Positions 8,797 through 22,611 of a stretch of 64,000 bases of DNA are shown here, one piece after another. The stretch is taken from positions 9,272,501 through 9,336,500 of the forward strand of contig NZ_AP018448.1 in the NCBI RefSeq assembly GCF_030294945.1, written 5' to 3'. The stretch's first letter is position 1; every line of letters begins with the position of its first letter. The translations under genes were made by a program, and so were the position numbers. The DNA comes from Streptomyces graminofaciens. Lineage in GTDB: Bacteria > Actinomycetota > Actinomycetes > Streptomycetales > Streptomycetaceae. The notes under the pieces are model-generated. The model ran no database searches, was not told the origin of the DNA, and saw nothing but the letters and a program-made list of their open reading frames with translations.

Positions 8797-9720
8797 ATGA
8801 GCACCACGACGCCCACGACGCCCGACAGGACCACGGCCCGGGCGGACCGTACGACCACGGGCACCCCCGCGCCGCGCACCTCGCGCGGACGTGCGGAGCG
8901 GAGCCTCGCCGGGTCCCTCGTCTCGCACGGCATCCTGATCGTCGCGAGCCTGGCCGCGCTCTTCCCGATCGCCTGGCTGGTCTTCCTGTCCCTCGGCCCG
9001 GACAAGGACGACTACCTCCACCCCGGGCGCATCCTCGACAAGATGACGTTCGACAACTACGCGTTCGTCCTCCAGCACACGTCGTTCCTCGACTGGCTGA
9101 AGAGCACGCTGATCGTCTCGCTAGGCACCACCGTCATCGGCGTACTGATCGCGGCCACCACCGGCTACGCGGTCTCCCGGATGCGCTTCCCGGGCTACCG
9201 CAAGTTCATGTGGGTGCTCCTGGTCACCCAGATGTTCCCGGTGGCCGTCCTGATGGTGCCGATGTACGAGATCCTCTCCGAACTCCAGCTCATCGACAGC
9301 TACCTCGGGCTGGTCCTCGTCTACTGCTCGACGGCCGTGCCGTACTGCGCCTGGCTGCTCAAGGGCTACTTCGACACGATCCCCTTCGAGATCGACGAGG
9401 CCGGCCGCGTCGACGGACTGAGCCCCTTCGGCACGTTCGCGCGGCTGATACTGCCGCTCGCCAAGCCGGGCCTCGCGGTCGCCGCGTTCTACAGCTTCAT
9501 CACCGCCTTCGGAGAGGTCGCGTTCGCCTCGACGTTCATGCTGTCGGACACGAAGTACACCTTCGCCGTCGGACTGCAGAGCTTCGTCAGCGAGCACGAC
9601 GCCCAGCAGAACCTGATGTTCGCCACCGCGGTACTCGTCGCGATCCCCGTCGCCGGCTTCTTCTACCTGGTACAGAAGAACCTGGTGGCCGGATTGACCG
9701 CGGGCGGCACGAAGGGCTGA
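8797..9720 (+). CDS. malG: Maltose ABC transporter permease MalG
   Basis: The second permease subunit, 307 residues. It starts with a Thr/Pro/Arg-rich cytoplasmic tail and has six predicted membrane segments. The EAA loop reads DEAGRVDGLSPFGTFARLI and is followed by LPLAKPGLAV. The ATG at 8797 follows GGCAGGA; an in-frame ATG at 8761 would overlap malF and lacks a site. The 13-base gap to malF suggests one transcript and coupled translation. Confidence 0.94.
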   Translation: MSTTTPTTPDRTTARADRTTTGTPAPRTSRGRAERSLAGSLVSHGILIVASLAALFPIAWLVFLSLGPDKDDYLHPGRILDKMTFDNYAFVLQHTSFLDWLKSTLIVSLGTTVIGVLIAATTGYAVSRMRFPGYRKFMWVLLVTQMFPVAVLMVPMYEILSELQLIDSYLGLVLVYCSTAVPYCAWLLKGYFDTIPFEIDEAGRVDGLSPFGTFARLILPLAKPGLAVAAFYSFITAFGEVAFASTFMLSDTKYTFAVGLQSFVSEHDAQQNLMFATAVLVAIPVAGFFYLVQKNLVAGLTAGGTKG

Positions 9721-9736
9721 CGCCCACCTCGTGACT

Positions 9737-9803
9737 CCCGTACGCCTTGTCGTACGGGTGGCGGCCGCGGTGTCCATCCGACCCCGCTGTCACCGCGGCC
9801 GCC
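9737..9803 (+). terminator. Two hairpins between malG and the alpha-glucosidase gene
   Basis: CCCGTACG (9737-9744) pairs with 9751-9758, and GGCGGCCGCGGTG (9760-9772) pairs with 9791-9803. Both stems are perfect. They may partly terminate malEFG transcription or act as a processing site. I see no CTTGCA operator between them and the next start. Confidence 0.7.
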
Positions 9804-9870
9804 TCGTCAACCCGACCCGAGACACCAAAGTCCAAAAATGCCCAGAACTCCGTTAGGTACCAAGGACGTT

Positions 9871-11607
9871 ATGAGCCAGCACTCCTCCTCCGACCCGGCC
9901 GTCAACTCCGCTGTCGCCACCGTCGCCTCCCGCCGCGACTGGTGGCGCGACGCGGTGATCTACCAGGTCTATCCGCGCAGCTTCGCCGACAGCAACGGCG
10001 ACGGCATGGGGGACCTGGAGGGCATCCGCGCCAGACTGCCGTATCTGCGCGACCTCGGCGTCGACGCCGTCTGGCTCAGCCCCTTCTACGCCTCCCCGCA
10101 GGCCGACGCCGGCTACGACGTGGCCGACTACCGCGCGGTCGACCCCATGTTCGGCAATCTGCTCGACGCCGACGCCCTGATCCGGGACGCCCACGACCTG
10201 GGGCTCAGGATCATCGTCGACCTGGTCCCCAACCACTCCTCGGACCAGCACGAATGGTTCAAGCGGGCGGTGGCGGAGGGCCCCGGCTCCCCGCTCCGGG
10301 ACCGCTACCACTTCCGCAAGGGGAAGGGGGCGAACGGCCAGCTCCCCCCGAACGACTGGGAGTCCATCTTCGGCGGCCCGGCATGGACGCGGGTGACGGA
10401 ACCGGACGGCACCCCCGGCGACTGGTACCTGCACCTCTTCGCCCCCGAGCAGCCCGACTTCAACTGGGAGCACCCGGCGGTCGGTGACGAGTTCCGCTCG
10501 ATTCTCCGCTTCTGGCTGGACATGGGCGTGGACGGCTTCCGTATCGACGTGGCCCACGGCCTGGTGAAGGCGGACGGCCTCCCCGACCTCGGAGCCCACG
10601 ACCAGCTGAAACTGCTGGGCAACGATGTCATGCCGTTCTTCGACCAGGACGGCGTCCACGCGATCTACCGCGAGTGGCGTCTGGTCCTGGACGAGTACGC
10701 CGGAAATGAGACAGGGCCCGAAGGGCATTCCTTGGAAGGGCGGGGGCGGGAGACGGGCGGGCGGATCTTCGTCGCGGAGGCCTGGACCCCCACGGTCGAA
10801 CGCACGGCCAACTACGTCCGCCCGGACGAACTCCACCAGGCCTTCAACTTCCAGTATCTGGGCACGTACTGGGACGCGGCCGAGCTGAAGGTGGTCATCG
10901 ACCGGACGCTGGACGCCATGCGCCCGGTGAACGCCCCCGCCACCTGGGTCCTGTCCAACCACGACGTGACCCGCCACGCGACCCGCTTCGCGAACGAGCC
11001 GGGCCTCGGCACGCAGATCCGCCTGGCCGGCGACCGCGCACTGGGCCTGCGCAGGGCGAGGGCGGCGACGTTGTTGATGCTGGCCCTCCCCGGCTCGGCG
11101 TACGTCTACCAGGGCGAGGAACTGGGCCTCCCGGACGTCGTCGACCTCGCGGACGAGGTCCGCCAAGACCCCGCCTACTTCCGCGGCGCGGGCCAGGACG
11201 GCTTCCGCGACGGCTGCCGGGTCCCGATCCCGTGGACGCGTGAGGGCACCTCGTACGGCTTCGGCAGCGGTGGCAGCTGGCTCCCGCAGCCCGCCGAGTG
11301 GGGCGACCTGAGTGTGGAGGCCCAGACGGGCGTACCGGACTCCACCCTGGAGCTGTACCGCACGGCGCTCACGGTGCGACGCGAGCAGCCCGCCCTCGGC
11401 GCGGGCGACTCCGTCGAGTGGCTGAAGTCCCCCGCGGGCGTCCTGGTCTTCCGCCGCGGCGACTTCGTCTGCGCCGCGAACACCACCAACGAGTCGGTCA
11501 AGATCCCCGCGTACGGCCGCATCCTGATCACCAACGGCGAGGTGACGGTCGCGGGTGACGAGGCGAAGCTGCCGGGGGACACGACGGTCTGGTGGACGAC
11601 GGCCTGA
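9871..11607 (+). CDS. aglA: Alpha-glucosidase, glycoside hydrolase family 13
   Basis: A cytoplasmic 578-residue GH13 enzyme that releases glucose from imported maltose and short dextrins. Family landmarks are in order: [46 protein letters not shown] (nucleophile Asp about 226), FVAEAW (acid/base Glu about 303) and LSNHDVTRHATRF (Asp about 365). There is no signal peptide, consistent with an intracellular role after MalEFG import. The ATG at 9871 follows AAGGA; an ATG 33 bases upstream lacks a site. The gene symbol follows the mal cluster of Streptomyces coelicolor and is less certain than the function. Confidence 0.92.
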   Translation: MSQHSSSDPAVNSAVATVASRRDWWRDAVIYQVYPRSFADSNGDGMGDLEGIRARLPYLRDLGVDAVWLSPFYASPQADAGYDVADYRAVDPMFGNLLDADALIRDAHDLGLRIIVDLVPNHSSDQHEWFKRAVAEGPGSPLRDRYHFRKGKGANGQLPPNDWESIFGGPAWTRVTEPDGTPGDWYLHLFAPEQPDFNWEHPAVGDEFRSILRFWLDMGVDGFRIDVAHGLVKADGLPDLGAHDQLKLLGNDVMPFFDQDGVHAIYREWRLVLDEYAGNETGPEGHSLEGRGRETGGRIFVAEAWTPTVERTANYVRPDELHQAFNFQYLGTYWDAAELKVVIDRTLDAMRPVNAPATWVLSNHDVTRHATRFANEPGLGTQIRLAGDRALGLRRARAATLLMLALPGSAYVYQGEELGLPDVVDLADEVRQDPAYFRGAGQDGFRDGCRVPIPWTREGTSYGFGSGGSWLPQPAEWGDLSVEAQTGVPDSTLELYRTALTVRREQPALGAGDSVEWLKSPAGVLVFRRGDFVCAANTTNESVKIPAYGRILITNGEVTVAGDEAKLPGDTTVWWTTA

Positions 11608-11658
11608 GGAACGTGTAGGAGCGGGCGATCCCCGCAATCACCTGCGATCGGCCGGCAA

Positions 11659-11697
11659 GGCCCGCCGCCCTGGAATTCGCCGCCCGGGCGGCGGGCC
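11659..11697 (+). terminator. Hairpin terminator after alpha-glucosidase
   Basis: GGCCCGCCGCCC (11659-11670) pairs perfectly with 11686-11697 around a 15-base loop. It lies 52 bases after the stop codon and before the convergent HAD gene. Confidence 0.75.
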
Positions 11698-11772
11698 CTC
11701 GTGCCCGCGGACCTGCTCCGCCGCCTCACCACGCGGCACTCCAACGCCGTGATCGCACCGGCCACACCGTGA

Positions 11773-12441
11773 TCACCCCACTCCGGCCGATCCCTCCAGC
11801 CGAGCGAAGGCGAGGATGTCGGGGACCGCTTCGCGCAGGCTCGCGAAATGACGGTGCACACCCGTCACCGCAGCAGCGGTGTTGACTCCCCATACCGTCA
11901 TGCCCGCCCGCAGCCCCGCTTCGACTCCGGACGGGGCGTCCTCGATGACCAGGCAGTCCTCGGGCCGGGCACCGAGCTGCTCGGCGGCCAGAAGGTAGGG
12001 CACGGGCGACGGTTTGCCTTCCTCCACCGAGGCGGCGTCCACGATGACGCGAGGCACCGGCAGGCCCGTCCGGGCGAATCGCCCGCGCACCCGATGCTCG
12101 TAGTTGGAGGTCACGAGCGCCCACGCCCCCGACGGCAGAGTGCTCAACAGCTGCGACGCGCCGTCGAAGGCCGCATAGACGCCGGACCGGACGTCCGCGT
12201 CCTCCAGCTCATGCAGTGCGGCCAGGCACTCCCCTGGATCCCGGTCCGGGGCCACCGTCGCGAAGGTCTCCATCGGCCGCGTCCGCAGCGCCACCCGATA
12301 GACCTCGGCCGCGTCCAGTCCGTGGCGCCCGGCCCACGTCGCCCAGACCCGGCGCTGGTTGTCCACGGCGTCGATCAACGTGCCGTCGACGTCGAAGAGG
12401 ACGCACTTCCTGCGGCCGGGCCGCACCGTCTCAAAGCTCAC
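11773..12441 (-). CDS. HAD-superfamily hydrolase (phosphatase/phosphoglucomutase-like)
   Basis: A 222-residue haloacid-dehalogenase-type hydrolase. Motif I is VLFDVDGTLIDAVDN near the N terminus (nucleophile Asp), motif II is ALVTSNYEHR, motif III lies in the VEEGKPSPVPYLLAAEQLG region, and motif IV is CLVIEDAPSGVEAGLRAG. The helical cap between motifs I and II and the GKPxPxxYL signature place it among subfamily IA, with sugar-phosphate phosphatases and beta-phosphoglucomutases. Lying between two GH13 genes on the opposite strand, it may act on sugar phosphates from maltodextrin breakdown, but this is only inference from position. Confidence 0.88.
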   Translation of the reverse strand: MSFETVRPGRRKCVLFDVDGTLIDAVDNQRRVWATWAGRHGLDAAEVYRVALRTRPMETFATVAPDRDPGECLAALHELEDADVRSGVYAAFDGASQLLSTLPSGAWALVTSNYEHRVRGRFARTGLPVPRVIVDAASVEEGKPSPVPYLLAAEQLGARPEDCLVIEDAPSGVEAGLRAGMTVWGVNTAAAVTGVHRHFASLREAVPDILAFARLEGSAGVG

Positions 12442-12612
12442 ACCATGATCATGTCAGGAGACCCTGTCGAACGGGGGCTCCGACCTCGCCTGCCCCGGGA
12501 CCAACGCCCCTTCCCGTGAAGAGATTTCGGAGCGGTGAAGAACATGTGTCCGGAGGGTTGACCGTTTGACAAGTGGACTCGTACCTTCCTGTCGGTTGAA
12601 AGTTTTCAGCCA

Positions 12613-12650
12613 TCTTGCAGCAAGAATCGGCAACCGATCTTGCTGGATCT
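12613..12650 (+). promoter_or_regulatory. Putative MalR operator upstream of the alpha-amylase gene
   Basis: TCTTGCAGCAAGA at 12613-12625 is a perfect palindrome around one base, followed by ATCTTGCTGGATC near 12637-12649. The core matches the second malE site (TTTGCAGCAAG). It lies about 57-70 bases upstream of the amylase start. A TTGACA hexamer lies at 12566-12571, but I cannot place a matching -10. Confidence 0.7.
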
Positions 12651-12681
12651 CTTCGGCCCCTTCAACGGAGAAGGACCCCAC

Positions 12682-14064
12682 ATGGCCAGCAGAACCCTCT
12701 CCGGCGCACTCGCTCTCGCGGCGGGTGCGTCGATCGCGCTCGCGGTGCCCGCGGGGAGCGCGTACGCGTCGCCGCCCGGGACCAAGGACGTGACCGCCGT
12801 CCTGTTCGAGTGGAGCTTCGCCTCCGTCGCCAAGGAGTGCACCAACACCCTTGGACCGAACGGGTACGGATACGTCCAGGTCTCGCCGCCCGCCGAGCAC
12901 ATACAGGGCTCGCAGTGGTGGACGTCGTATCAGCCGGTCAGCTACAGGATCGCCGGGCGGCTCGGGGATGCCGCCGCCTTCCAGAACATGGTCGACACGT
13001 GTCACACGGCCGGCGTCAAGGTCGTCGTCGACACCGTCATCAACCACATGTCCGCCGGGAGCGGCACCGGCACCGGTGGGTCGTCGTACACGAAGTACAA
13101 CTACCCCGGCCTCTACTCCTCTTTCGACTTCGACGACTGCACCGCCACCATCAGCGACTACACCAACCGGTCCAACGTCCAGAACTGCGAACTCGTCGGG
13201 CTCGCCGATCTGGACACCGGTGAATCGTATGTACGTTCGGCAATCGCCGGGTACATGAACAGCCTGCTCGGGTACGGCGTCGACGGGTTCCGGATCGACG
13301 CCGCCAAGCACATCCCCGCCGCCGACCTCGCCAACATCAAGTCCCGGCTGAGCAATACGTCCGTGTACTGGAAGCAGGAGGCCATCTACGGCTCGGGGGA
13401 GGCCGTGCAGCCGAGCGAGTACACGGGCAACGGAGACGTGCAGGAGTTCCGGTACGCCTTCGACCTCAAGCGGGTCTTCAACAACGAGAACCTCGCCTAC
13501 CTGAAGAACTACGGCGAGGGCTGGGGGTACATGAGCAGCTCGGTCGCCGGGGTCTTCGTCGACAACCACGACACCGAGCGCAACGGCTCCACGCTCAGCT
13601 ACAAGGACAACGCCAACTACACGATGGCCAATGTCTTCATGCTGGCCTACCCGTACGGCGCGCCCGACATCAACTCCGGCTACGAGTTCTCCTCCACCGA
13701 CGCCGGGCCGCCCAACGGCGGTACGGTCAACGCCTGTTGGCAGGACGGGTGGAAGTGCCAGCACGCCTGGCCGGAGATCATGCGCATGGTCGCCTTCCGC
13801 AACGCGACCCGCGGTGAGGCCGTCACCAACTGGTGGGACAACGGCAACGACGCGATCGCGTTCGGGCGGGGAAGCAAGGGCTACGTGGCCATCAACCACG
13901 AGTCCGGCAGCCTGAGCCGGACGTATACGACGTCACTCCCGGCCGGCACGTACTGCAACGTGCAGAACAACACCACCGTGACGGTCAACGGCTCCGGCCA
14001 GTTCACCGCCACCCTCGGCGCCAACACGGCCCTGGCGATCTACGCCGGCAAGTCCAGCTGCTGA
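12682..14064 (+). CDS. Secreted alpha-amylase, glycoside hydrolase family 13
   Basis: A 460-residue endo-amylase that cleaves alpha-1,4 bonds of starch outside the cell. The first about 29 residues form a Sec-type signal peptide (basic MASR, hydrophobic core, then PAGSAYA). The barrel follows at once ([18 protein letters not shown]). Catalytic residues are Asp 206 ([12 protein letters not shown]), Glu 233 (YWKQEAI) and Asp 297 ([10 protein letters not shown]). The C terminus is the beta-sheet domain C; no CBM20 starch-binding domain is present, unlike longer Streptomyces amylases. ATG at 12682 follows GGAGAAGGA. Likely MalR-controlled via the upstream TCTTGCAGCAAGA site. Confidence 0.95.
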   Translation: MASRTLSGALALAAGASIALAVPAGSAYASPPGTKDVTAVLFEWSFASVAKECTNTLGPNGYGYVQVSPPAEHIQGSQWWTSYQPVSYRIAGRLGDAAAFQNMVDTCHTAGVKVVVDTVINHMSAGSGTGTGGSSYTKYNYPGLYSSFDFDDCTATISDYTNRSNVQNCELVGLADLDTGESYVRSAIAGYMNSLLGYGVDGFRIDAAKHIPAADLANIKSRLSNTSVYWKQEAIYGSGEAVQPSEYTGNGDVQEFRYAFDLKRVFNNENLAYLKNYGEGWGYMSSSVAGVFVDNHDTERNGSTLSYKDNANYTMANVFMLAYPYGAPDINSGYEFSSTDAGPPNGGTVNACWQDGWKCQHAWPEIMRMVAFRNATRGEAVTNWWDNGNDAIAFGRGSKGYVAINHESGSLSRTYTTSLPAGTYCNVQNNTTVTVNGSGQFTATLGANTALAIYAGKSSC

Positions 14065-14092
14065 TCCACCGCCGACCGGCCCGCCGCCGGTA

Positions 14093-14134
14093 CGCGTACC
14101 GCGCGTCGTCGCCCCTGACGACGCGCGGTACGCG
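14093..14134 (+). terminator. Perfect hairpin terminator after alpha-amylase
   Basis: An 18-bp perfect stem (14093-14110 with 14117-14134) around a 6-base loop starts 28 bases after the amylase stop. This is a strong rho-independent-like structure without a U tract, common in Streptomyces. Confidence 0.85.
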
Positions 14135-14239
14135 AGGGGTTGACTCGGTAACACCCCGCCGTGGTGCCTGGGCCCGATCGCCCGGACCGACTCCACATGC
14201 CGAACGACTGGTGAAAGTTCTTTCCGTTACTTTCAAGAC

Positions 14240-14250
14240 TCTTGCTGTAA
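14240..14250 (+). promoter_or_regulatory. Possible MalR half-site upstream of pullulanase
   Basis: TCTTGCTGTAA matches the left half of the TCTTGCAGCAAGA motif seen before the amylase, with a decayed right half. It lies about 70 bases before the GTG start, the same distance as in the amylase gene. Adjacent GAAAG/CTTTC repeats (14214-14235) may also be part of the site. Confidence 0.5.
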
Positions 14251-14318
14251 ACCTTTCGACGGCGATACGGTCGCGCCGGGGTCGGACCCACTGAGCCGTA
14301 ATCGCAAGGAGTCCATCT

Positions 14319-19754
<5,436 letters not shown>

Positions 19755-19767
19755 GGCGCTAGCTTGG

Positions 19768-19795
19768 GTGGTGCAGGCTGGGGAGCCTGCACCAC
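19768..19795 (+). terminator. Perfect 12-bp hairpin after pullulanase
   Basis: GTGGTGCAGGCT (19768-19779) pairs perfectly with 19784-19795 around a GGGG loop, 13 bases after the pullulanase stop. It ends just before the phosphatase start at 19807, which argues against the upstream GTG codons inside the hairpin as starts. Confidence 0.8.
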
Positions 19796-19806
19796 TTGAG
19801 CCCCGA

Positions 19807-21423
19807 ATGAGTCTCATGGCCGACGAAGCAGGAACGACGGTCCTGGTGGTCGACGACGCCGCCGCCAGCCGTTACGCGATGGGTGCGGTGCTGCGCCGGG
19901 CCGGGCACCGGGTCGTCCCCGTCGCCAGCGCCGGTGAGGCGCTCGCCGAGCTGGACCTGCGGCTGCGCTCGGGCGTCCTGCCCGACGTGGCCCTCGTCGA
20001 CGTCGGCCTGCCCGACATGAGCGGCTTCGAACTCTGCCGCCGCCTCAAGGCACAGCCCCCGACGGCCGCCCTCCCGGTGGTCCACTTCTCGGCCGCCGCC
20101 TTCGCGCCCAGCGACCGCTGCCGGGGCCTGGACGCGGGCGGCGAGGCATATCTGACGGTGCCCGCCGAACCCGAGGAGATCCAGGCGGTCGTCCGGGCCG
20201 CCGTACGCGGCGCCCGTATGCGCAACGGCGCCGAGGCACTCGTACGCCGGCTCACGCTCCTCTCCGAGACGATCGTCGACGTCCAGGCCGCCCGCACCCT
20301 GGAGGAGCTGGCCGGTGCCGCCGCCGAGGGCGCCGCCCGGCTCACCCGCTCCCCGGCCGCGGTGTTCGTCCTCGGCGAGGACGGTGATCTCTACAGCGGT
20401 ACGTCCCGGGCGCGGGCCCGCACGACGCTCCCCGACGCCAGTGCCCACGACGCCGTGGCCCGGCTGATCCGGCGGATCCCCGCGGGCGCCCCCGGGGAGC
20501 ACGACACCGTCGTCCCCGCGCCCCTGTGGCCGACCGGCTTCTTCCGGCCCGGCGTCTCCGAGGACGCGCGCCTGGTGCTCGCCCACACGGAAGCCGGCGC
20601 CCCGGTCTGCGTCGCCACCCCGCTGCGGGGCTCGCGCACCACACCGCCCGACACGGCGGGGCTGGTCTCCCGGCTCGCCCAGGCCACCGCGTTCGCCGCC
20701 CAGCCGCTGCTGCTGTACAAGGTCGAACGCCATGTGGCGCTGACCCTCCAGCACAGCTTCCTGCCCAAGCAGGCGCCGGAGTTCCCCGGCCTGGAGATGG
20801 CCGTCCGCTATGTGCCCGCCTCCCGCCAGACCGAGATCGGCGGCGACTTCTACGCGGCCGTCTCCACCCCCACCGGGGTCCTCACCGCCGTCGGCGATGT
20901 CGCCGGACACTCCCTGGACGCGGCCACGGTCATGGTCGAGATCCGGCACGCCCTGCGCGCCTACGCGGTGGAGAACCCCGACCCCGGCGTGCTCGCCGAG
21001 CGGCTCGACCGGATGCTCCAGCACTACCACCCCGACCTCACCGCCACGGTCTGTATCGCCCTCGTCGAGCCCGGCACCGGGCGCGTCCGCGTCGCCAACG
21101 CCGGCCACATACCCCCGCTGATCGTCCGCGAGGCCGGCGACGCCGAGTATGTGAAGGCCTCCGGCCCGCTGCTGGGGCTCGGCCTCGACCGGCCCGAACC
21201 CACGGAGACGGTCCTGTGGCCCACGGACCGGCTCCTCATGGTCACGGACGGACTGATCGAGACCAGGGGGACGGACCTCTCGGTCTCCCTGGAACACCTG
21301 CGTACGGCCGCGGCGGGCGCCCCCCTCGGCACGGTCGCCCTGTGCGACACCCTGCTGCACTGCTTCGGGCGGGACCGCGAGGACGACATCGCTCTGCTCG
21401 CCCTGCGCCTGCGGTTAGGGTGA
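19807..21423 (+). CDS. Receiver-GAF-like-PP2C serine phosphatase (RsbU/SpoIIE-type)
   Basis: A 538-residue regulatory phosphatase likely acting on an anti-sigma-factor antagonist. Residues about 10-130 form a response-regulator receiver (VLVVDDAAASRY; phospho-acceptor Asp 65 in ALVDVGLPDMSG). The expected conserved Lys before Pro is replaced: AYLTVPAEPEE instead of LTKP. A GAF-like middle part follows (about 150-310), then a PP2C/SpoIIE domain with GGDFYAA, GDVAGHSLDAA, NAGHIPPL, VTDGLIE and DDIALLALRL, all metal-binding positions present. Start chosen as ATG 19807, downstream of a hairpin; ATG 19816 is possible. Partner switch proteins are not encoded nearby. Confidence 0.88.
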   Translation: MSLMADEAGTTVLVVDDAAASRYAMGAVLRRAGHRVVPVASAGEALAELDLRLRSGVLPDVALVDVGLPDMSGFELCRRLKAQPPTAALPVVHFSAAAFAPSDRCRGLDAGGEAYLTVPAEPEEIQAVVRAAVRGARMRNGAEALVRRLTLLSETIVDVQAARTLEELAGAAAEGAARLTRSPAAVFVLGEDGDLYSGTSRARARTTLPDASAHDAVARLIRRIPAGAPGEHDTVVPAPLWPTGFFRPGVSEDARLVLAHTEAGAPVCVATPLRGSRTTPPDTAGLVSRLAQATAFAAQPLLLYKVERHVALTLQHSFLPKQAPEFPGLEMAVRYVPASRQTEIGGDFYAAVSTPTGVLTAVGDVAGHSLDAATVMVEIRHALRAYAVENPDPGVLAERLDRMLQHYHPDLTATVCIALVEPGTGRVRVANAGHIPPLIVREAGDAEYVKASGPLLGLGLDRPEPTETVLWPTDRLLMVTDGLIETRGTDLSVSLEHLRTAAAGAPLGTVALCDTLLHCFGRDREDDIALLALRLRLG

Positions 21424-21451
21424 GCGGACGTTTCGCAGAACAGGGGTTCCG

Positions 21452-21808
21452 ATGCCGCAGATCACCGTTGACTACTCCGCCGTACTCGCCGACGGCTTCG
21501 ACCGCCCCGGGTTCGCGCGGGCGCTGCACGAGGAGGTCGTGCGGACCGCTGCCGCCAAGCCGGAGGCGTGCAAGACGCAGTTCCGGGCGAGCGAGGACAC
21601 GACGGTCGGGCCCGACACGTCGGGGCACGGGATCGTGCACGTCACGCTGGGGTTGCTGGCGGGCCGTACCGATGAGGTCAAGGTGACGTTGACGGAGAAC
21701 GTGCTGGAGCTGCTGCGGGAGTTTGTGAAGCCCGCGGACGGGCTGGCGCTGCACGCGTCGGCGGAGGTACGGGACCTTGATCCCTCGTACCGGAAGTTCG
21801 ACGAGTAG
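21452..21808 (+). CDS. 5-carboxymethyl-2-hydroxymuconate isomerase-family protein (tautomerase fold)
   Basis: A small 118-residue protein starting MPQITVDYS, so that removal of Met leaves an N-terminal Pro, the catalytic base of the tautomerase superfamily. The length and the FARALHEEVV and HVTLGLLAGR segments fit the CHMI (HpaF-like) family. In degradative bacteria this isomerase acts in homoprotocatechuate breakdown; no other gene of that pathway is present here, so the true substrate is unknown. It begins 28 bases after the PP2C gene on the same strand and may be co-transcribed. Confidence 0.75.
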   Translation: MPQITVDYSAVLADGFDRPGFARALHEEVVRTAAAKPEACKTQFRASEDTTVGPDTSGHGIVHVTLGLLAGRTDEVKVTLTENVLELLREFVKPADGLALHASAEVRDLDPSYRKFDE

Positions 21809-21851
21809 GGAGCGCCGTCGGGGTGGGGGCCGCGATACAGCCCCGCGCCCC

Positions 21852-22544
21852 TCAGGGGCCGGCCAGGGTGATGAGGCGCCCCATCAGCTCGCCGAACGGG
21901 CCGTCCTTCGGCTCGTCGGCGATCATTTCACGCAGCAATGCCGCCATCTCCTCGTCGTACGCCGCGCTCACCGCTGTCAGGGCCGCGAAGTCGTGGACCA
22001 GTTGGGCTTCCAGCTCGCGGCGGGGGATGCGGCGGCCTTCGAGCCAGATGAGGGCGGTCGACTCGGCGAGGGAGATCCAGGAGCGGACCACCAGCTCCAG
22101 CCGGGCGGGCGGGTTCTCGATGTTCAGGTGCGAAAGGATTTGGACATACGCGGCCTGGCGTACACCGTCGATGAGCGCGTTCGTACGCGAGGAGCCGACC
22201 GCCGGACCGCCGCGCATCAGGGCGGAGAAACCGGGTCCGTGCTCGTCGACGAAGTCGAAGAAGCGATGCATGACCCGCAGCAGCCGGGTGCCCAGCGGGC
22301 CCTCGTGGGGTTCGACGAAACGGGCCGCCAGATCCTCCGACGCACGGGTCAACGCGGCCTCGTACAGGCTGAGTTTGCCCGGGAAGTAGTGGTAGACCAG
22401 CGGCCGTGAGATCCCGGCGGCCGCGGCTATCTCGTCGATCGAGACCTCGTCGGGCGAGCGTCGGCTGAACAGTTCGAGAGCCACGCCGATCAACTGCTGC
22501 CGCCGCTCCTCCACACCCATACGGCGGCGCACCTCGGTTCTCAT
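21852..22544 (-). CDS. TetR-family transcriptional regulator
   Basis: A 230-residue TetR repressor. The N-terminal helix-turn-helix reads RQQLIGVALELFSRRSPDEV, then IDEIAAAAGISRPLVYHYF, about residues 14-54. The C-terminal ligand-binding part is helical and unlike any specific subgroup I can name. A basic MRTEVRRRMGVEERR start precedes the domain. It is convergent with the CHMI-like gene and about 67 bases upstream of the large sigma-like gene's 3' end, so its target is not obvious. Confidence 0.9.
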   Translation of the reverse strand: MRTEVRRRMGVEERRQQLIGVALELFSRRSPDEVSIDEIAAAAGISRPLVYHYFPGKLSLYEAALTRASEDLAARFVEPHEGPLGTRLLRVMHRFFDFVDEHGPGFSALMRGGPAVGSSRTNALIDGVRQAAYVQILSHLNIENPPARLELVVRSWISLAESTALIWLEGRRIPRRELEAQLVHDFAALTAVSAAYDEEMAALLREMIADEPKDGPFGELMGRLITLAGP

Positions 22545-22611
22545 ACGAACACCTTACCGATCGAATCCAGCCCACATCGGGCTGGTTCGAACAAGGATGT
22601 TCACACGGCAA

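Noticed and set aside
19768..19806. GTG codons at 19768/19771 as the start of the PP2C gene
   Set aside because: They lie inside a perfect hairpin, have no ribosome-binding site, and the extension lacks conserved character.
21452..21808. A homoprotocatechuate degradation locus
   Set aside because: Only the CHMI-like gene is present; no ring-cleavage dioxygenase or dehydrogenase nearby.
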